NCBI GenBank assembly: GCA_030740315.1
Contig: JASLXN010000002.1
Span: 1 to 18,034, forward strand
Length of the DNA: 18,034 nucleotides
Direction: 5' to 3'
Source: Dehalococcoidia bacterium
Lineage (GTDB): Bacteria > Chloroflexota > Dehalococcoidia > JACVQG01 > JAHKAY01
Of the stretch, positions 1 to 7,185 are shown in pieces. The position numbers and the translations under genes are program-made. The stretch's first letter is position 1; each line of letters begins with the position of its first letter. A model generated the notes under the pieces. That model made no database searches. It had not been told where the DNA came from and saw nothing but the letters and a program-made list of their open reading frames with translations.

Positions 1-353
1 ACACCTGAATTCTTACACTCTGACATAAATTGGTCTAAACCATATTTAATAATTGGATTGATATATCCCATGAGAGCAATGGGAATTTCTGATTGCTGAC
101 GTATATCTGAAACAGTTTCCAGTATCCAATGTATTGTCACTCCATTTTCAATAGCTTTTTGACTGGATTGTTGTATCACAGGTCCATCAGCCAAAGGATC
201 GGAAAATGGCATCCCTAGTTCCACCATTGCCGCACCTGATTTTTCTGCAGCCTGCACCATATTAAGAGTATCCTTTTTTGACGGATAACCTGCAGTCAAA
301 AAGGGGATGATTTTTTCAGTTCGATTTTGAAATATTTTCTGTATTCTGTTCAT
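1..353 (-). CDS. trpA: Tryptophan synthase alpha subunit, N-terminal part (runs off window)
   Basis: TrpA cleaves indole-3-glycerol phosphate to indole and glyceraldehyde-3-phosphate, passing indole through a tunnel to TrpB. Reading leftward from the ATG at 353, 117 complete codons are open to the window edge. Visible family motifs are IIPFLTAGYP near the N-terminus, VELGMPFSDPLADGP with the catalytic Glu and the loop-2 Asp, and ALMGYINPI. The start lies 8 bp after the trpB stop, as expected for the last gene of the operon. The odd feature is composition: about 37% GC by hand count, rich in Ile, Lys, Asn and AT-ending codons, while trpB is strongly GC-rich. The gene is therefore either a foreign replacement of the native trpA or the product of a chimeric assembly. 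The identity as TrpA is secure; its origin is inference. Confidence 0.93.
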   Translation of the reverse strand, partial: MNRIQKIFQNRTEKIIPFLTAGYPSKKDTLNMVQAAEKSGAAMVELGMPFSDPLADGPVIQQSSQKAIENGVTIHWILETVSDIRQQSEIPIALMGYINPIIKYGLDQFMSECKNSG

Positions 354-361
354 TTATATAA

Positions 362-1549
362 TCAGATTTTCTTACTTAAATAATCTGCCACCGTATGGAT
401 ATCTTTATCTCCCCGCCCGGAGAGGTTCACCAGCACCAGCCCCTCTTTGGGCAGGTCATGGGCCACAAAGAGCGCATGGAAGATAGCGTGAGAAGGCTCA
501 AGGGCAGGCAGGATGCCCTCCAGCCGGGAGAGGAGTTGAAAGCCTTCTAAGGCACCAGCATCGTCCACCGCCACATATTTTACACGCCCCGTGTCCCTGA
601 GGAAGCTGTGCTCCGGCCCCACACCGGGGTAGTCCAGCCCCGGGGCTATGCTGTGGGTCGGATCTATTTGCCCATGGGCGTCCTGCAGCAGATAGGAGCG
701 GGTGCCGTGGAGCACCCCCGGCCTCCCCTTGACCAAGGTGGCCGAGTGCGTATCGGCACCCAGTCCCTTCCCCGCCGCCTCCACCCCGATGAGCGACACC
801 GGGTCATCCAAGAAGGGATAGAAAATGCCCATTGCGTTGCTGCCACCGCCCACGCAGGCCACGATGCGGTCTGGCAGGCGTCCGTAGGTGCTCATCAACT
901 GCTCCCGGGCCTCGCGGCCTATTACGGCCTGGAAGTCCCGCACCAGGGTAGGGTAAGGGTGGGGGCCTACGACCGACCCCAGCAGGTAATAGGTGTGATC
1001 CACATGGGTCACCCAGTCACGCAGGGCCTCGCTTATGGCCTCCTTGAGGGTGGCGCTGCCGGCCTCCACTGAGCGCACCTCGGCACCCATGAGCTTCATG
1101 CGCTGCACATTGGGGGACTGCCGCTCTATGTCCACCGAGCCCATGAACACCACGCACTCTAAGTCCAACAGGGCGCAGGCGGCGGCGGTGGCCACACCGT
1201 GCTGCCCAGCCCCGGTCTCGGCCACCACCCGCCTTTTGCCCATGTTCCGGGCCAGCAACCCCTGGCCCAGGGCATTATTTATCTTGTGGGCACCGGTGTG
1301 GCAGAGGTCCTCCCGTTTGAGGAGAATCTGAGCGCCCCCACTGTGCTCCGATAAGCGACGGGCATGGTAGAGGGGGGTGGGGCGGCCTATGTAGTACCGG
1401 CCCAGGGCGTGAAACTCCTCCCAAAAACCAGCGTTGGTCTTGATTTCCTTGTAGGCCCGCTCCAACTCCTCTAGGGCCGGCATCAGGGTCTCGGGGACGA
1501 ACCGCCCCCCGAAATCGCCGAAGTATCCCCGCTTGTTTCGTTTATCCAA
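362..1549 (-). CDS. trpB: Tryptophan synthase beta subunit
   Basis: TrpB is the PLP enzyme that condenses indole with serine to give tryptophan, in a complex with TrpA. The 395-residue length is normal. Motifs include GYFGDFGGRFVPETL at the N-terminus, KREDLCHTGAHKINNALGQ with the PLP lysine (HK), ETGAGQHGVA, the phosphate-binding CVGGGSNAMG, and LSGRGDKD near the C-terminus. The start is a TTG at 1549, preceded by GAGG six bases upstream; no ATG or GTG gives a better N-terminus. The gene follows trpF after a 200 bp gap and precedes trpA by 8 bp. The last ~11 codons, after GRGDKD, change abruptly to AT-rich DNA continuous with trpA, so the compositional break falls inside this gene. Confidence 0.97.
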   Translation of the reverse strand: MDKRNKRGYFGDFGGRFVPETLMPALEELERAYKEIKTNAGFWEEFHALGRYYIGRPTPLYHARRLSEHSGGAQILLKREDLCHTGAHKINNALGQGLLARNMGKRRVVAETGAGQHGVATAAACALLDLECVVFMGSVDIERQSPNVQRMKLMGAEVRSVEAGSATLKEAISEALRDWVTHVDHTYYLLGSVVGPHPYPTLVRDFQAVIGREAREQLMSTYGRLPDRIVACVGGGSNAMGIFYPFLDDPVSLIGVEAAGKGLGADTHSATLVKGRPGVLHGTRSYLLQDAHGQIDPTHSIAPGLDYPGVGPEHSFLRDTGRVKYVAVDDAGALEGFQLLSRLEGILPALEPSHAIFHALFVAHDLPKEGLVLVNLSGRGDKDIHTVADYLSKKI

Positions 1550-1566
1550 CTATCGCCTCGCCGCCA

Positions 1567-1581
1567 GGTCGCTTAGCGACC
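1567..1581. repeat. Small hairpin GGTCGC-TTA-GCGACC upstream of trpB
   Basis: A perfect 6 bp inverted repeat with a 3-base loop lies just upstream of the trpB ribosome binding site, inside the 200 bp trpF-trpB gap. On the minus-strand transcript it would form about 18 bases before the TTG start. It has no U-tract, so it is not a terminator. It could be an RNA processing or stability element; no function is demonstrated. Confidence 0.5.
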
Positions 1582-1670
1582 CCTTTCTTACCGCCTCACC
1601 CGCCCGATTATTATGCCGAGATGGCTCCACCCCCCAGGCCTCCGGGTCGCAAGGTGGGTAAAGGGCAGCC

Positions 1671-1752
1671 GTCACCGGCCTATCGCTCTCATCCTGGACT
1701 TCCTCTCACGCCAAGTTCGGAACCACTGTAAGTAGGCATCGTCACCGGTCTA
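1671..1752. repeat. Direct repeat pair GTCACCGGYCTA in the trpF-trpB gap
   Basis: GTCACCGGCCTA (1671-1682) and GTCACCGGTCTA (1741-1752) are 11/12 identical and 70 bp apart. The right copy includes the trpF stop codon. The pattern would fit a duplication of the trpF 3' end or the insertion of a ~70 bp unit. No credible small ORF is visible in the rest of the gap (1550-1749). Confidence 0.5.
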
Positions 1753-2388
1753 TAGCTTCGCCACAAAAGCTTCCCGGGCGGCACGGATGAAGGCTTGCAC
1801 CTTCTGTGGGTCTTTCTTACCAGGCTCCGCCTCCACACCGCTGGAGGTATCCACCGCGTAGGGTGCCACCCTACTCACCGCATCCGCCACATTCTCTGGG
1901 TTGAGTCCTCCAGAAAGTATGATGCGGCCATGCTCTTTTGCTTTTAGGGCCAGTCCCCAGTCAAAGCCGGTGCCGGTGCCCCCGTAGCCTTTTTCGCTGT
2001 GGCCCTCCAACAGGAAAGCCGCCGCCTTGTATTCCGGGAGCCGCTCCAAGAAGGCTGCGTCCTTAACCGGGAAGCTCTTGATAGCCCAGGGATAGAGGGC
2101 CTGGCAGTATTCGGGGGGCTCCTGCCCGTGCAACTGTGCCAGGTGCAGGCCACAGAGGGACAGAGTATCCAATACCTCCTGGATGGTGGAGTCCACGAAG
2201 ACGCCCACCTTGACGACCAAGGGGGGAAGGTGGTTGACAAAACCCCGCACCTGGTCCGGCGTGACCCTTCGGGGGCTGGGGGCGAAGACGAAGCCCAAGG
2301 CATCGGCCCCGGCCTCAGCCGCCACTTTGGCATCCTCAAGGCTGGTGAGGCCGCATATTTTGACCCTAATCTCTGTCAGCACTCTCAC
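1750..2388 (-). CDS. trpF: Phosphoribosylanthranilate isomerase
   Basis: TrpF performs the Amadori rearrangement of phosphoribosylanthranilate to CdRP, the step between TrpD and TrpC. At 212 residues it is a typical single-domain TIM barrel. Motifs are VKICGLTSLEDA (catalytic Cys), ALGFVFAPSPRRV, LAQLHGQE, ILSGGLNPENV (phosphate binding) and AVDTSSGVE (catalytic Asp). The GTG at 2388 follows a G-run directly; the GTG two codons in (2382) may be the real start because it leaves better spacing to GGTGAG. A 167 bp palindrome-rich insert separates it from trpC upstream and a 200 bp gap separates it from trpB downstream, which is loose spacing for an operon. Confidence 0.96.
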   Translation of the reverse strand: MRVLTEIRVKICGLTSLEDAKVAAEAGADALGFVFAPSPRRVTPDQVRGFVNHLPPLVVKVGVFVDSTIQEVLDTLSLCGLHLAQLHGQEPPEYCQALYPWAIKSFPVKDAAFLERLPEYKAAAFLLEGHSEKGYGGTGTGFDWGLALKAKEHGRIILSGGLNPENVADAVSRVAPYAVDTSSGVEAEPGKKDPQKVQAFIRAAREAFVAKL

Positions 2389-2555
2389 CCCCCCGAATAG
2401 TGCTTTGCCCTTCGGAGTCCGATGAGCAAAGCATCACCGAACCTGGTCCCGTTTCCCTCAAGAGAGAGGGGGTTAAAACCTTTTCGGGGGACACCTCCGA
2501 ACCCCTAGGCAGAGGGCGTTGCCCCCTATACTCTGAGGGTTTCAACAGAGCCATT
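2389..2555. repeat. Palindromic repeat insert between trpC and trpF
   Basis: This 167 bp gap is packed with inverted repeats: TGCTTTGC/GCAAAGCA (2401-2408 and 2426-2433), TTCGGGGG-ACA-CCTCCGAA (2483-2501), and GGGC-GTT-GCCC (2514-2524). Positions 2409-2443 match the reverse complement of 12406-12442 with four mismatches and one 2-base indel, sharing the core GTCCGATGAGC. It is thus a copy of a dispersed repeat. No convincing ORF is present. It lies inside the transcribed trp operon and would fold in the mRNA, possibly affecting processing or trpF translation (inference). Confidence 0.75.
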
Positions 2556-3341
2556 CTAACCAAGAGATGCCTCTCGAAGTAGCTCCTGCAGCCGAGACTC
2601 CGGGTCTGGGCTGGTCACCAGGGACTCGCCCACCAGGGCGGCATGCACCCCGGCCCCCCACATACGGGCCAGGTCGGCTGATGTCCGGATGCCACTCTCG
2701 CTAACCACGGTCACATCGGTGGGCACCAGGGGAAGCAGCCGGTAGGTGGTGTCCAAGTCTACGGTGAAGTCCTTAAGATTACGGTTGTTGATGCCCACCA
2801 ACCGGGCACCGGCCCGAAGGGCAGCTTCCAATTCATCCTCCTGGTGGGTCTCCACCAGGGCCGCCATACCCACTGAGCCGGTCACCTCAATCAGATGCGC
2901 CAACTCCCCCGGTGCCAGGACGGCGACGATGAGGAGCACGGCATCAGCGCCCCACAGGCGTGCCTCAAATATCTGGCGCTCGCCCAGGATGAAGTCTTTA
3001 CACAGCACGGGCAGCGCCACCGCACTCCGGGCCAGCACCAGGTCATCCGGACTGCCGCGGAAGAACTGAGGCTCGGTGAGCACGGAGAGGGCCGAGGCAC
3101 CACCCCGCTCATACTGGTGTGCCACATCCCGGGGGTCAAGCTCTCTGCTGAGCCACCCTTTGCTGGGGGAGGCCCGCTTGATTTCGGCGATGACAGAAAT
3201 AGAGGGCTGCCGCAGAGCCCCGATGAAGTCCCGCGGGGCCGGGGCGGACTCGCTGAGCATGGCAAGCTGGGCCACCGGTCGCTGGCAGCGGCGGCCATCA
3301 ACTCGGCGGCGGGTGGCGTCTACTATTTCTTCAAGGAACAA
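2556..3341 (-). CDS. trpC: Indole-3-glycerol-phosphate synthase
   Basis: TrpC converts CdRP to indole-3-glycerol phosphate by decarboxylation and ring closure. At 261 residues it has the standard single-function TIM-barrel length. Motifs are ISVIAEIKRASPSKG with the catalytic Lys, PVLCKDFI, LVGINNRNLKDF and VVSESGI. The start is a TTG at 3341 with GGAGGT nine bases upstream; no in-frame ATG or GTG lies nearby. It overlaps the end of trpD by 19 bp, indicating translational coupling. It is not fused to TrpF, which follows as its own gene after a repeat-rich gap. Confidence 0.96.
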   Translation of the reverse strand: MFLEEIVDATRRRVDGRRCQRPVAQLAMLSESAPAPRDFIGALRQPSISVIAEIKRASPSKGWLSRELDPRDVAHQYERGGASALSVLTEPQFFRGSPDDLVLARSAVALPVLCKDFILGERQIFEARLWGADAVLLIVAVLAPGELAHLIEVTGSVGMAALVETHQEDELEAALRAGARLVGINNRNLKDFTVDLDTTYRLLPLVPTDVTVVSESGIRTSADLARMWGAGVHAALVGESLVTSPDPESRLQELLREASLG

Positions 3342-4348
3342 GAACGACTTACCTCCACCAGCCTGGCCAGCGTTCTCCGTGCCTGGCCGGAGTCTATAGC
3401 CTCTGAGGCCAGTTTGAGCCCCGTAACAGGGTCTGCCACCCTGCCTGCAGCCAGGAAGAGCATGGCGGCGTTGAGGAGCACGGCATCCCGGCAGGGTCCT
3501 TTTTCTCCCCCCAGCACCCGTTCCGCTATGGCCACATTTTCCTCCACCGCGCCCCCCGCTAGGTCGGATAGCCGGGAGAGGGGAAGCCCCAGGGACTGTG
3601 GGGCAACCGTGTAGCTGATAATCTCGCCTTGCCTTAGCTCGGTGACATAGTTTACGCCCGTGGGGGATAGCTCATCCAGGCCATCGGCCCCATGCACAAC
3701 CAGCGCCCGGCTGGAGCCCAGCAGACTGAGCACCTGGGCCAGCGTCTCCGTAAGGGGCCGGCTATATACCCCGAGGAGCTGCACCGAGGCCCCGGCGGGG
3801 TTAGTTAGGGGTCCCAGGATGTTGAACACGGTACGGATGCCCGTCTCCCTGCGGGGGGCAGCAGCGTATTTCATGGCGGGGTGCATGCGGGGGGCAAACA
3901 TGAAGCCCAGACCCACCTCTGCAATGCACCTGGCCACCTCATCCGGTCCCAGGTCTATCTGCACCCCCAGGGCCTCCAGCAGGTCAGCGCTGCCGCACCG
4001 GCTGGAGACGGAGCGGTTGCCATGCTTGCCCACACGCAGTCCTCCGGCGGCGCCCACCACGGCTACGATGGTGGAGATGTTAAAGGTATTGGTACCATCG
4101 CCGCCCGTGCCACAGGTGTCCACCAGGTCGGAATAAGGCGCCTCCACCTTGATGGAGTTGGCCCGCATAGAGCGGGCGCAGCCGGCAATCTCTTCCGGTG
4201 TCTCACCCTTCATGCGCAGAGCGGTGATAAAGGAAGCTATCTGGATGGGGGTGGCATCGCCGAGCATAATCTCTTCCATCACCTCTTGGGCCTCCCCCTG
4301 GGTCAGGTCCTGGCAGTATACTACCCTAGTAATAGCCTCTCTTATCAC
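3323..4348 (-). CDS. trpD: Anthranilate phosphoribosyltransferase
   Basis: TrpD transfers phosphoribose from PRPP to anthranilate. The 341-residue product has the class hallmarks: DTCGTGGDGTNTFNIST (PRPP loop), VGKHGNRSVSSRCGSAD, the anthranilate-site stretch with MHPAMKYAAAPRRE, and FNILGPLTNPA. I chose GTG 4348 because AGGAGG lies four bases upstream and it gives the expected N-terminus MIREAITRVV; the frame stays open further upstream only because it overlaps trpE. It begins 8 bp after the trpE stop, with no room for trpG, and overlaps trpC by 19 bp. It has no amidotransferase domain, so it is not a TrpG-TrpD fusion. Confidence 0.96.
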   Translation of the reverse strand: MIREAITRVVYCQDLTQGEAQEVMEEIMLGDATPIQIASFITALRMKGETPEEIAGCARSMRANSIKVEAPYSDLVDTCGTGGDGTNTFNISTIVAVVGAAGGLRVGKHGNRSVSSRCGSADLLEALGVQIDLGPDEVARCIAEVGLGFMFAPRMHPAMKYAAAPRRETGIRTVFNILGPLTNPAGASVQLLGVYSRPLTETLAQVLSLLGSSRALVVHGADGLDELSPTGVNYVTELRQGEIISYTVAPQSLGLPLSRLSDLAGGAVEENVAIAERVLGGEKGPCRDAVLLNAAMLFLAAGRVADPVTGLKLASEAIDSGQARRTLARLVEVSRSCSLKK

Positions 4349-4356
4349 GCCGCCTC

Positions 4357-5862
4357 CTAAAGCGAGCCGCTCTCCGCAATTTCTATGGCACGGGAGAGGG
4401 CCGCCGTCTTGTTGAGGGTCTCCTGCCACTCCTCCGCCGGTACGGAATCGGCCACTATCCCGCCTCCGGCCTGCAAATATACCGTATCCCCAGTTCTAAC
4501 AATTGTGCGTATGGTTATGCATGTATCCATGTTGTCTCCAAAGCCGAAGTATCCCACCGCTCCCCCATAGGGACCCCTGCGGGTACCCTCTAACTCAGCT
4601 ATAATCTCCATGGCTCGTATCTTAGGTGCGCCGCTGAGGGTTCCCGCTGGGAAGCAGGAGCGCAACAGAGAGTAGGCATCGTAGTCCGGCAGCAACTCCC
4701 CCGTTACCGTGGACTCGATGTGGATGACGTGGGAGTACTTTAGGATGTCCATGTAGCGCGACACCCGCACCGAACCGTGGCGGCACACCCGGCCCAGGTC
4801 ATTGCGGCCCAGGTCAACAAGCATCACATGCTCCGCCCTCTCCTTAGGGTCGGCCAGTAGTTCTTGGGCCAAAGCCTGGTCCTCGGCCTCCCCTTGGCCT
4901 CGGCGGCGGGTACCGGCCAGGGGCCTGTACTCCGCCTGGCCCTCTTCCAGCCTTACCAGCATCTCCGGCGAGGAGCCGATAAGCTGAAAGTCGCCCATGT
5001 CCAAGTAGAACATATAAGGGGAAGGGTTGAGCATCCTTAGCGCCCGGTATATGGCTAGGGGAGGAGCAGCGGTGGTGCGGCGCAGCCGGTGAGAGATGAC
5101 CGTCTGGAATATGTCTCCCGCACAGATGTAGTCTTTGGCCCGGGATACCGCCTCCTGGAAACTCTCCTTTGTGAAGTTAGAAGTCAAGAGAGGTGGTGCA
5201 GAGACGGGAAAGTCCATATAGCCATCACTGAGCGGGTGGCCCGGAGGCGCTTCCGGGGGAAGGTGGGTGGAGAGATCGGCCAGCACCTGGTCTATCCGGT
5301 CCACCGCCTGCTGGTAACCGTCCGGTGGGGCCAAGGATACCACCTTCATGGTATGGGTAACATGGTCAAATATGACCACAGTTTCCACCACCATGAAGGT
5401 GGCATCTGGCAGCTTTAGCTCATCGTGTTCCGGCACCGCAAGGCGCTCAAAAAAGCGCACCGAATCGTAGCTCAGAAAGCCCACCGCCCCACCGAAGAAG
5501 CGAGGCAGCCCTGGTGTGGGGGACACCTTGTATGCGGCAAGTTCCTGCTGCACCAAGTGCAAGGGGTCGGGGCCTCCGGGGGCCTTGAGTGTTATCCGCC
5601 TCTGGGTGCCGTCGGCTCGGCGCACCACCCCCACCTCCTCTTGGGCCTCTATCACCACCACAGGCCGGGTGCCTATGAAGGAGTAGCGGCCCACTTTTTC
5701 CCCCTGCTCAACGCTCTCCAGGATGAAGGAAGGGGCGGAGCGGGCCATCTTCATATAGACAGATACCGGGGTATCCAGGTCTGCCCGCCTCTCCCGGTAA
5801 ACAGGCACATGGCTGCCGTCCCCGGTGCCGCGGCGGAATGTCTCTATGTCCGGTATATACAT
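4357..5862 (-). CDS. trpE: Anthranilate synthase component I
   Basis: TrpE makes anthranilate from chorismate, using ammonia normally supplied by TrpG. The 501-residue protein has the N-terminal feedback region (SFILESVE, the usual tryptophan-binding segment) and the chorismate-binding domain: RPLAGTRRRG, LLADPKERAEHVMLVDLGRND, HIESTVTGEL, CFPAGTLSGAPKIRAMEII, GPYGGAVGYFGF and AGGGIVADSVPAEEW. I chose ATG 5862 because GGAGG lies five bases upstream, directly after the T-box terminator; the frame extends upstream to 5922 but that would place the start inside the T-box antiterminator. It is the first gene after the T-box leader. No trpG or fused glutaminase domain is present, so the amidotransferase must come from elsewhere. 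Confidence 0.97.
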   Translation of the reverse strand: MYIPDIETFRRGTGDGSHVPVYRERRADLDTPVSVYMKMARSAPSFILESVEQGEKVGRYSFIGTRPVVVIEAQEEVGVVRRADGTQRRITLKAPGGPDPLHLVQQELAAYKVSPTPGLPRFFGGAVGFLSYDSVRFFERLAVPEHDELKLPDATFMVVETVVIFDHVTHTMKVVSLAPPDGYQQAVDRIDQVLADLSTHLPPEAPPGHPLSDGYMDFPVSAPPLLTSNFTKESFQEAVSRAKDYICAGDIFQTVISHRLRRTTAAPPLAIYRALRMLNPSPYMFYLDMGDFQLIGSSPEMLVRLEEGQAEYRPLAGTRRRGQGEAEDQALAQELLADPKERAEHVMLVDLGRNDLGRVCRHGSVRVSRYMDILKYSHVIHIESTVTGELLPDYDAYSLLRSCFPAGTLSGAPKIRAMEIIAELEGTRRGPYGGAVGYFGFGDNMDTCITIRTIVRTGDTVYLQAGGGIVADSVPAEEWQETLNKTAALSRAIEIAESGSL

Positions 5863-6153
5863 GGCAGCCTCCAAAAACAAAAAACCCCACCCAACGAGGG
5901 GCGGGGTATCCCGCGGTGCCACCCTAATTTATCGCTCTGGGGCACGCCCCCCAACGTAGCAGGGAGGATTGCCCTGGACTATGATAACGGTGCCCTTCCG
6001 GCAAAGCCTACTTGGGGGTTACCCGTTCGGTCTGCGGCTCCCCGGCCCATTCAGCCGTGGCGCTGGCACCGGGCTCTCACCTAACCCCGGCTCTCTGGAA
6101 CCCCGCTCTAAGGCCTACTAATCCGGTTCACAGCCTTTAGCTATATTCAATTG
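5863..6153 (-). promoter_or_regulatory. Tryptophan T-box riboswitch leader of the trp operon
   Basis: The leader carries all the main T-box landmarks on the minus strand. These are an AGUA motif (6119-6116), a Stem I distal arm with AGAGAGCCGGGG (6096-6085) pairing to GAGCCCGG (6076-6069), and a specifier loop CUGAAUGGG in which UGG (6049-6047, Trp) follows GAA. CCGUUAUC follows further along, then an exact 14-base T-box AGGGTGGCACCGCG (5925-5912), then a terminator. The tRNA-binding bulge UGGC (5921-5918) pairs with a GCCA tRNA 3' end, fitting the G73 discriminator of bacterial tRNA-Trp. Known T-box logic is that uncharged tRNA stabilises the antiterminator while charged tRNA allows termination. 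The 5' end is inferred from the promoter; the folding was done by eye. Confidence 0.95.
5879..5907 (-). terminator. T-box-controlled intrinsic terminator before trpE
   Basis: On the minus strand a 9 bp stem (5907-5899 with 5892-5884, one G-U pair) with a six-base loop is followed by six U residues (5884-5879), then G and five more U. It lies between the T-box sequence and the trpE ribosome binding site, exactly where the terminator that competes with the antiterminator should be. Confidence 0.92.
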
Positions 6154-6159
6154 GGTGAA

Positions 6160-6188
6160 ATTATAGGGCGCATAAAGGGGATTGTCAA
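6160..6188 (-). promoter_or_regulatory. Consensus sigma-70 promoter of the trp operon
   Basis: On the minus strand TTGACA (6188-6183), a 17-base spacer and TATAAT (6165-6160) match the sigma-70 consensus 12/12 with optimal spacing. The predicted start near 6153 puts Stem I of the T-box within the first ~35 transcribed bases. Such a strong promoter suits an operon controlled by termination rather than by initiation. Confidence 0.9.
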
Positions 6189-6250
6189 ACAGACCGTGCA
6201 GAGGTCTTTGAGAAACATCTTCTTTCCCATCCACCCACCCACGGATTATC

Positions 6251-6353
6251 TCCGGAGGGCTTCGCCCCCATCCCCTCCGAGGTGCGAGACAATTACGATG
6301 TAGTGGGGCTGCTCACAGCGCAGCCCCTGGAGCTATCGGGCAATGGTCGATAG
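6251..6353. repeat. Three palindromes between the trp promoter and the dead SDR gene
   Basis: Three inverted repeats are visible: CGGAGGG (6253-6259) with CCCTCCG (6273-6279), which encloses GGGC-TTC-GCCC; GGGGCTGC (6305-6312) with GCAGCCCC (6320-6327); and CTATCG (6333-6338) with CGATAG (6348-6353). None has a following T-tract. The GGGCTTCGC core also occurs near 12490, suggesting a shared dispersed element. Apart from these I see nothing in 6189-6382. Confidence 0.55.
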
Positions 6354-6382
6354 TTTAAGCCCCGCAGCTGTACCTAATCCCT

Positions 6383-7098
6383 TCATTCTTTATAAATTAC
6401 AGGCATTTGTCCCTTCCAGTCAGACCACTTAGTAGAATCAACGGTGAGCTTTACCATGAAATGCGCCACATTAATTCGGCTGTATTTTCCTGCACTGAAA
6501 ATGGAGCGATAGGGGGAGGCATGCACAGTATAAGGGCTAACCATATTATCCTCAGTCAGATTATCGGGACGTACAGTGGCCCATTCAATATGTGAATGGT
6601 TTTGCCCAATCATGGTTCTTAGATAATTTACCGCTTTCTCATTATCGGAATGATGGGGTATCAAAAGACGCAGCAAAGCAATCGCACATGATTGGGCAAT
6701 TGATTTTTTCTCTTATAAATCATAATTTCGACATCCTACACTACTCATTAATACCAATTTGACCGTTTCTTAGGAATTGTTACTTTGAACAGCTTAGCAC
6801 AAGCGATGGATGGAGTCAGTAACAAGTCGTATAGGGTTTCCAAATATTCCGTAACAATCCATAGCATGCCCCAAGCAGGAAGCGATGGCATCACAGTTCT
6901 CAAAATGCTGCACTACATCCGCATAACTCATATCCAGAACGGTGGAATTGATAATAGATATATTCTCGTGATTCCTGATATCCTGAGGGAGTTTTTCAGT
7001 TGTGCGTACAATTCAATAACTACATGTCCATCGTGCAGCATTTGCTTGACAAGTCGTTTTCCCGCTCCGCCAGTTGCACCAACAATCAGGAGTTTCAC
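6383..7098 (-). pseudogene. Degraded NmrA/SDR-like NAD(P)-binding oxidoreductase
   Basis: Reading leftward from a GTG at 7098, the protein starts with KLLIVGATGGAGKRLVKQML, a dinucleotide-binding GxTGGxG Rossmann motif. A one-base loss near 7005-7015 then moves the reading to another frame, which continues VRTTEKLPQDIRN, DVVQHFENCDAIASCLGHA, VKLVLMSSVG, LLRLLIPHHSDNEKA, EWATVRPDNLTE, and ends WKGQMPVIYKE. That second frame is broken by three TAA codons (6794-6796, 6770-6772, 6713-6715). The order and content match a full ~238-residue NAD(P)H-binding protein of the NmrA-like SDR family, so this is a decaying copy of a whole gene. It is AT-rich (sampled lines 32-45% GC) against GC-rich flanks, suggesting foreign origin. 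The specific substrate is unknown. Confidence 0.88.
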
Positions 7099-7185
7099 CT
7101 TAGTGCAAAATGCCCGAAGTTGCCTTGTGATTCACCCAATCCTCACAATAAGGAGTGGCTAGTAAACGGCCCTCAAGTTCGGCGG

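Noticed and set aside
5425..6084. Long open frame (219 codons) on the plus strand across the trpE start and the T-box leader.
   Set aside because: It is antisense to trpE and to a structured leader; GC-rich DNA readily gives such frames.
6713..6796. All three in-frame stops of the SDR remnant are TAA, which could mean TAA is read as an amino acid.
   Set aside because: The same gene also has a frameshift, and trpB's TGA, trpE's TAG and the TAA ending other genes all act as normal stops; decay explains it more simply.
7125..7148. TTGTGA-N12-TCACAA inverted repeat resembling a CRP/FNR-type operator.
   Set aside because: The spacing is twice that of a CRP site, and it lies upstream of a dead gene in AT-rich DNA.
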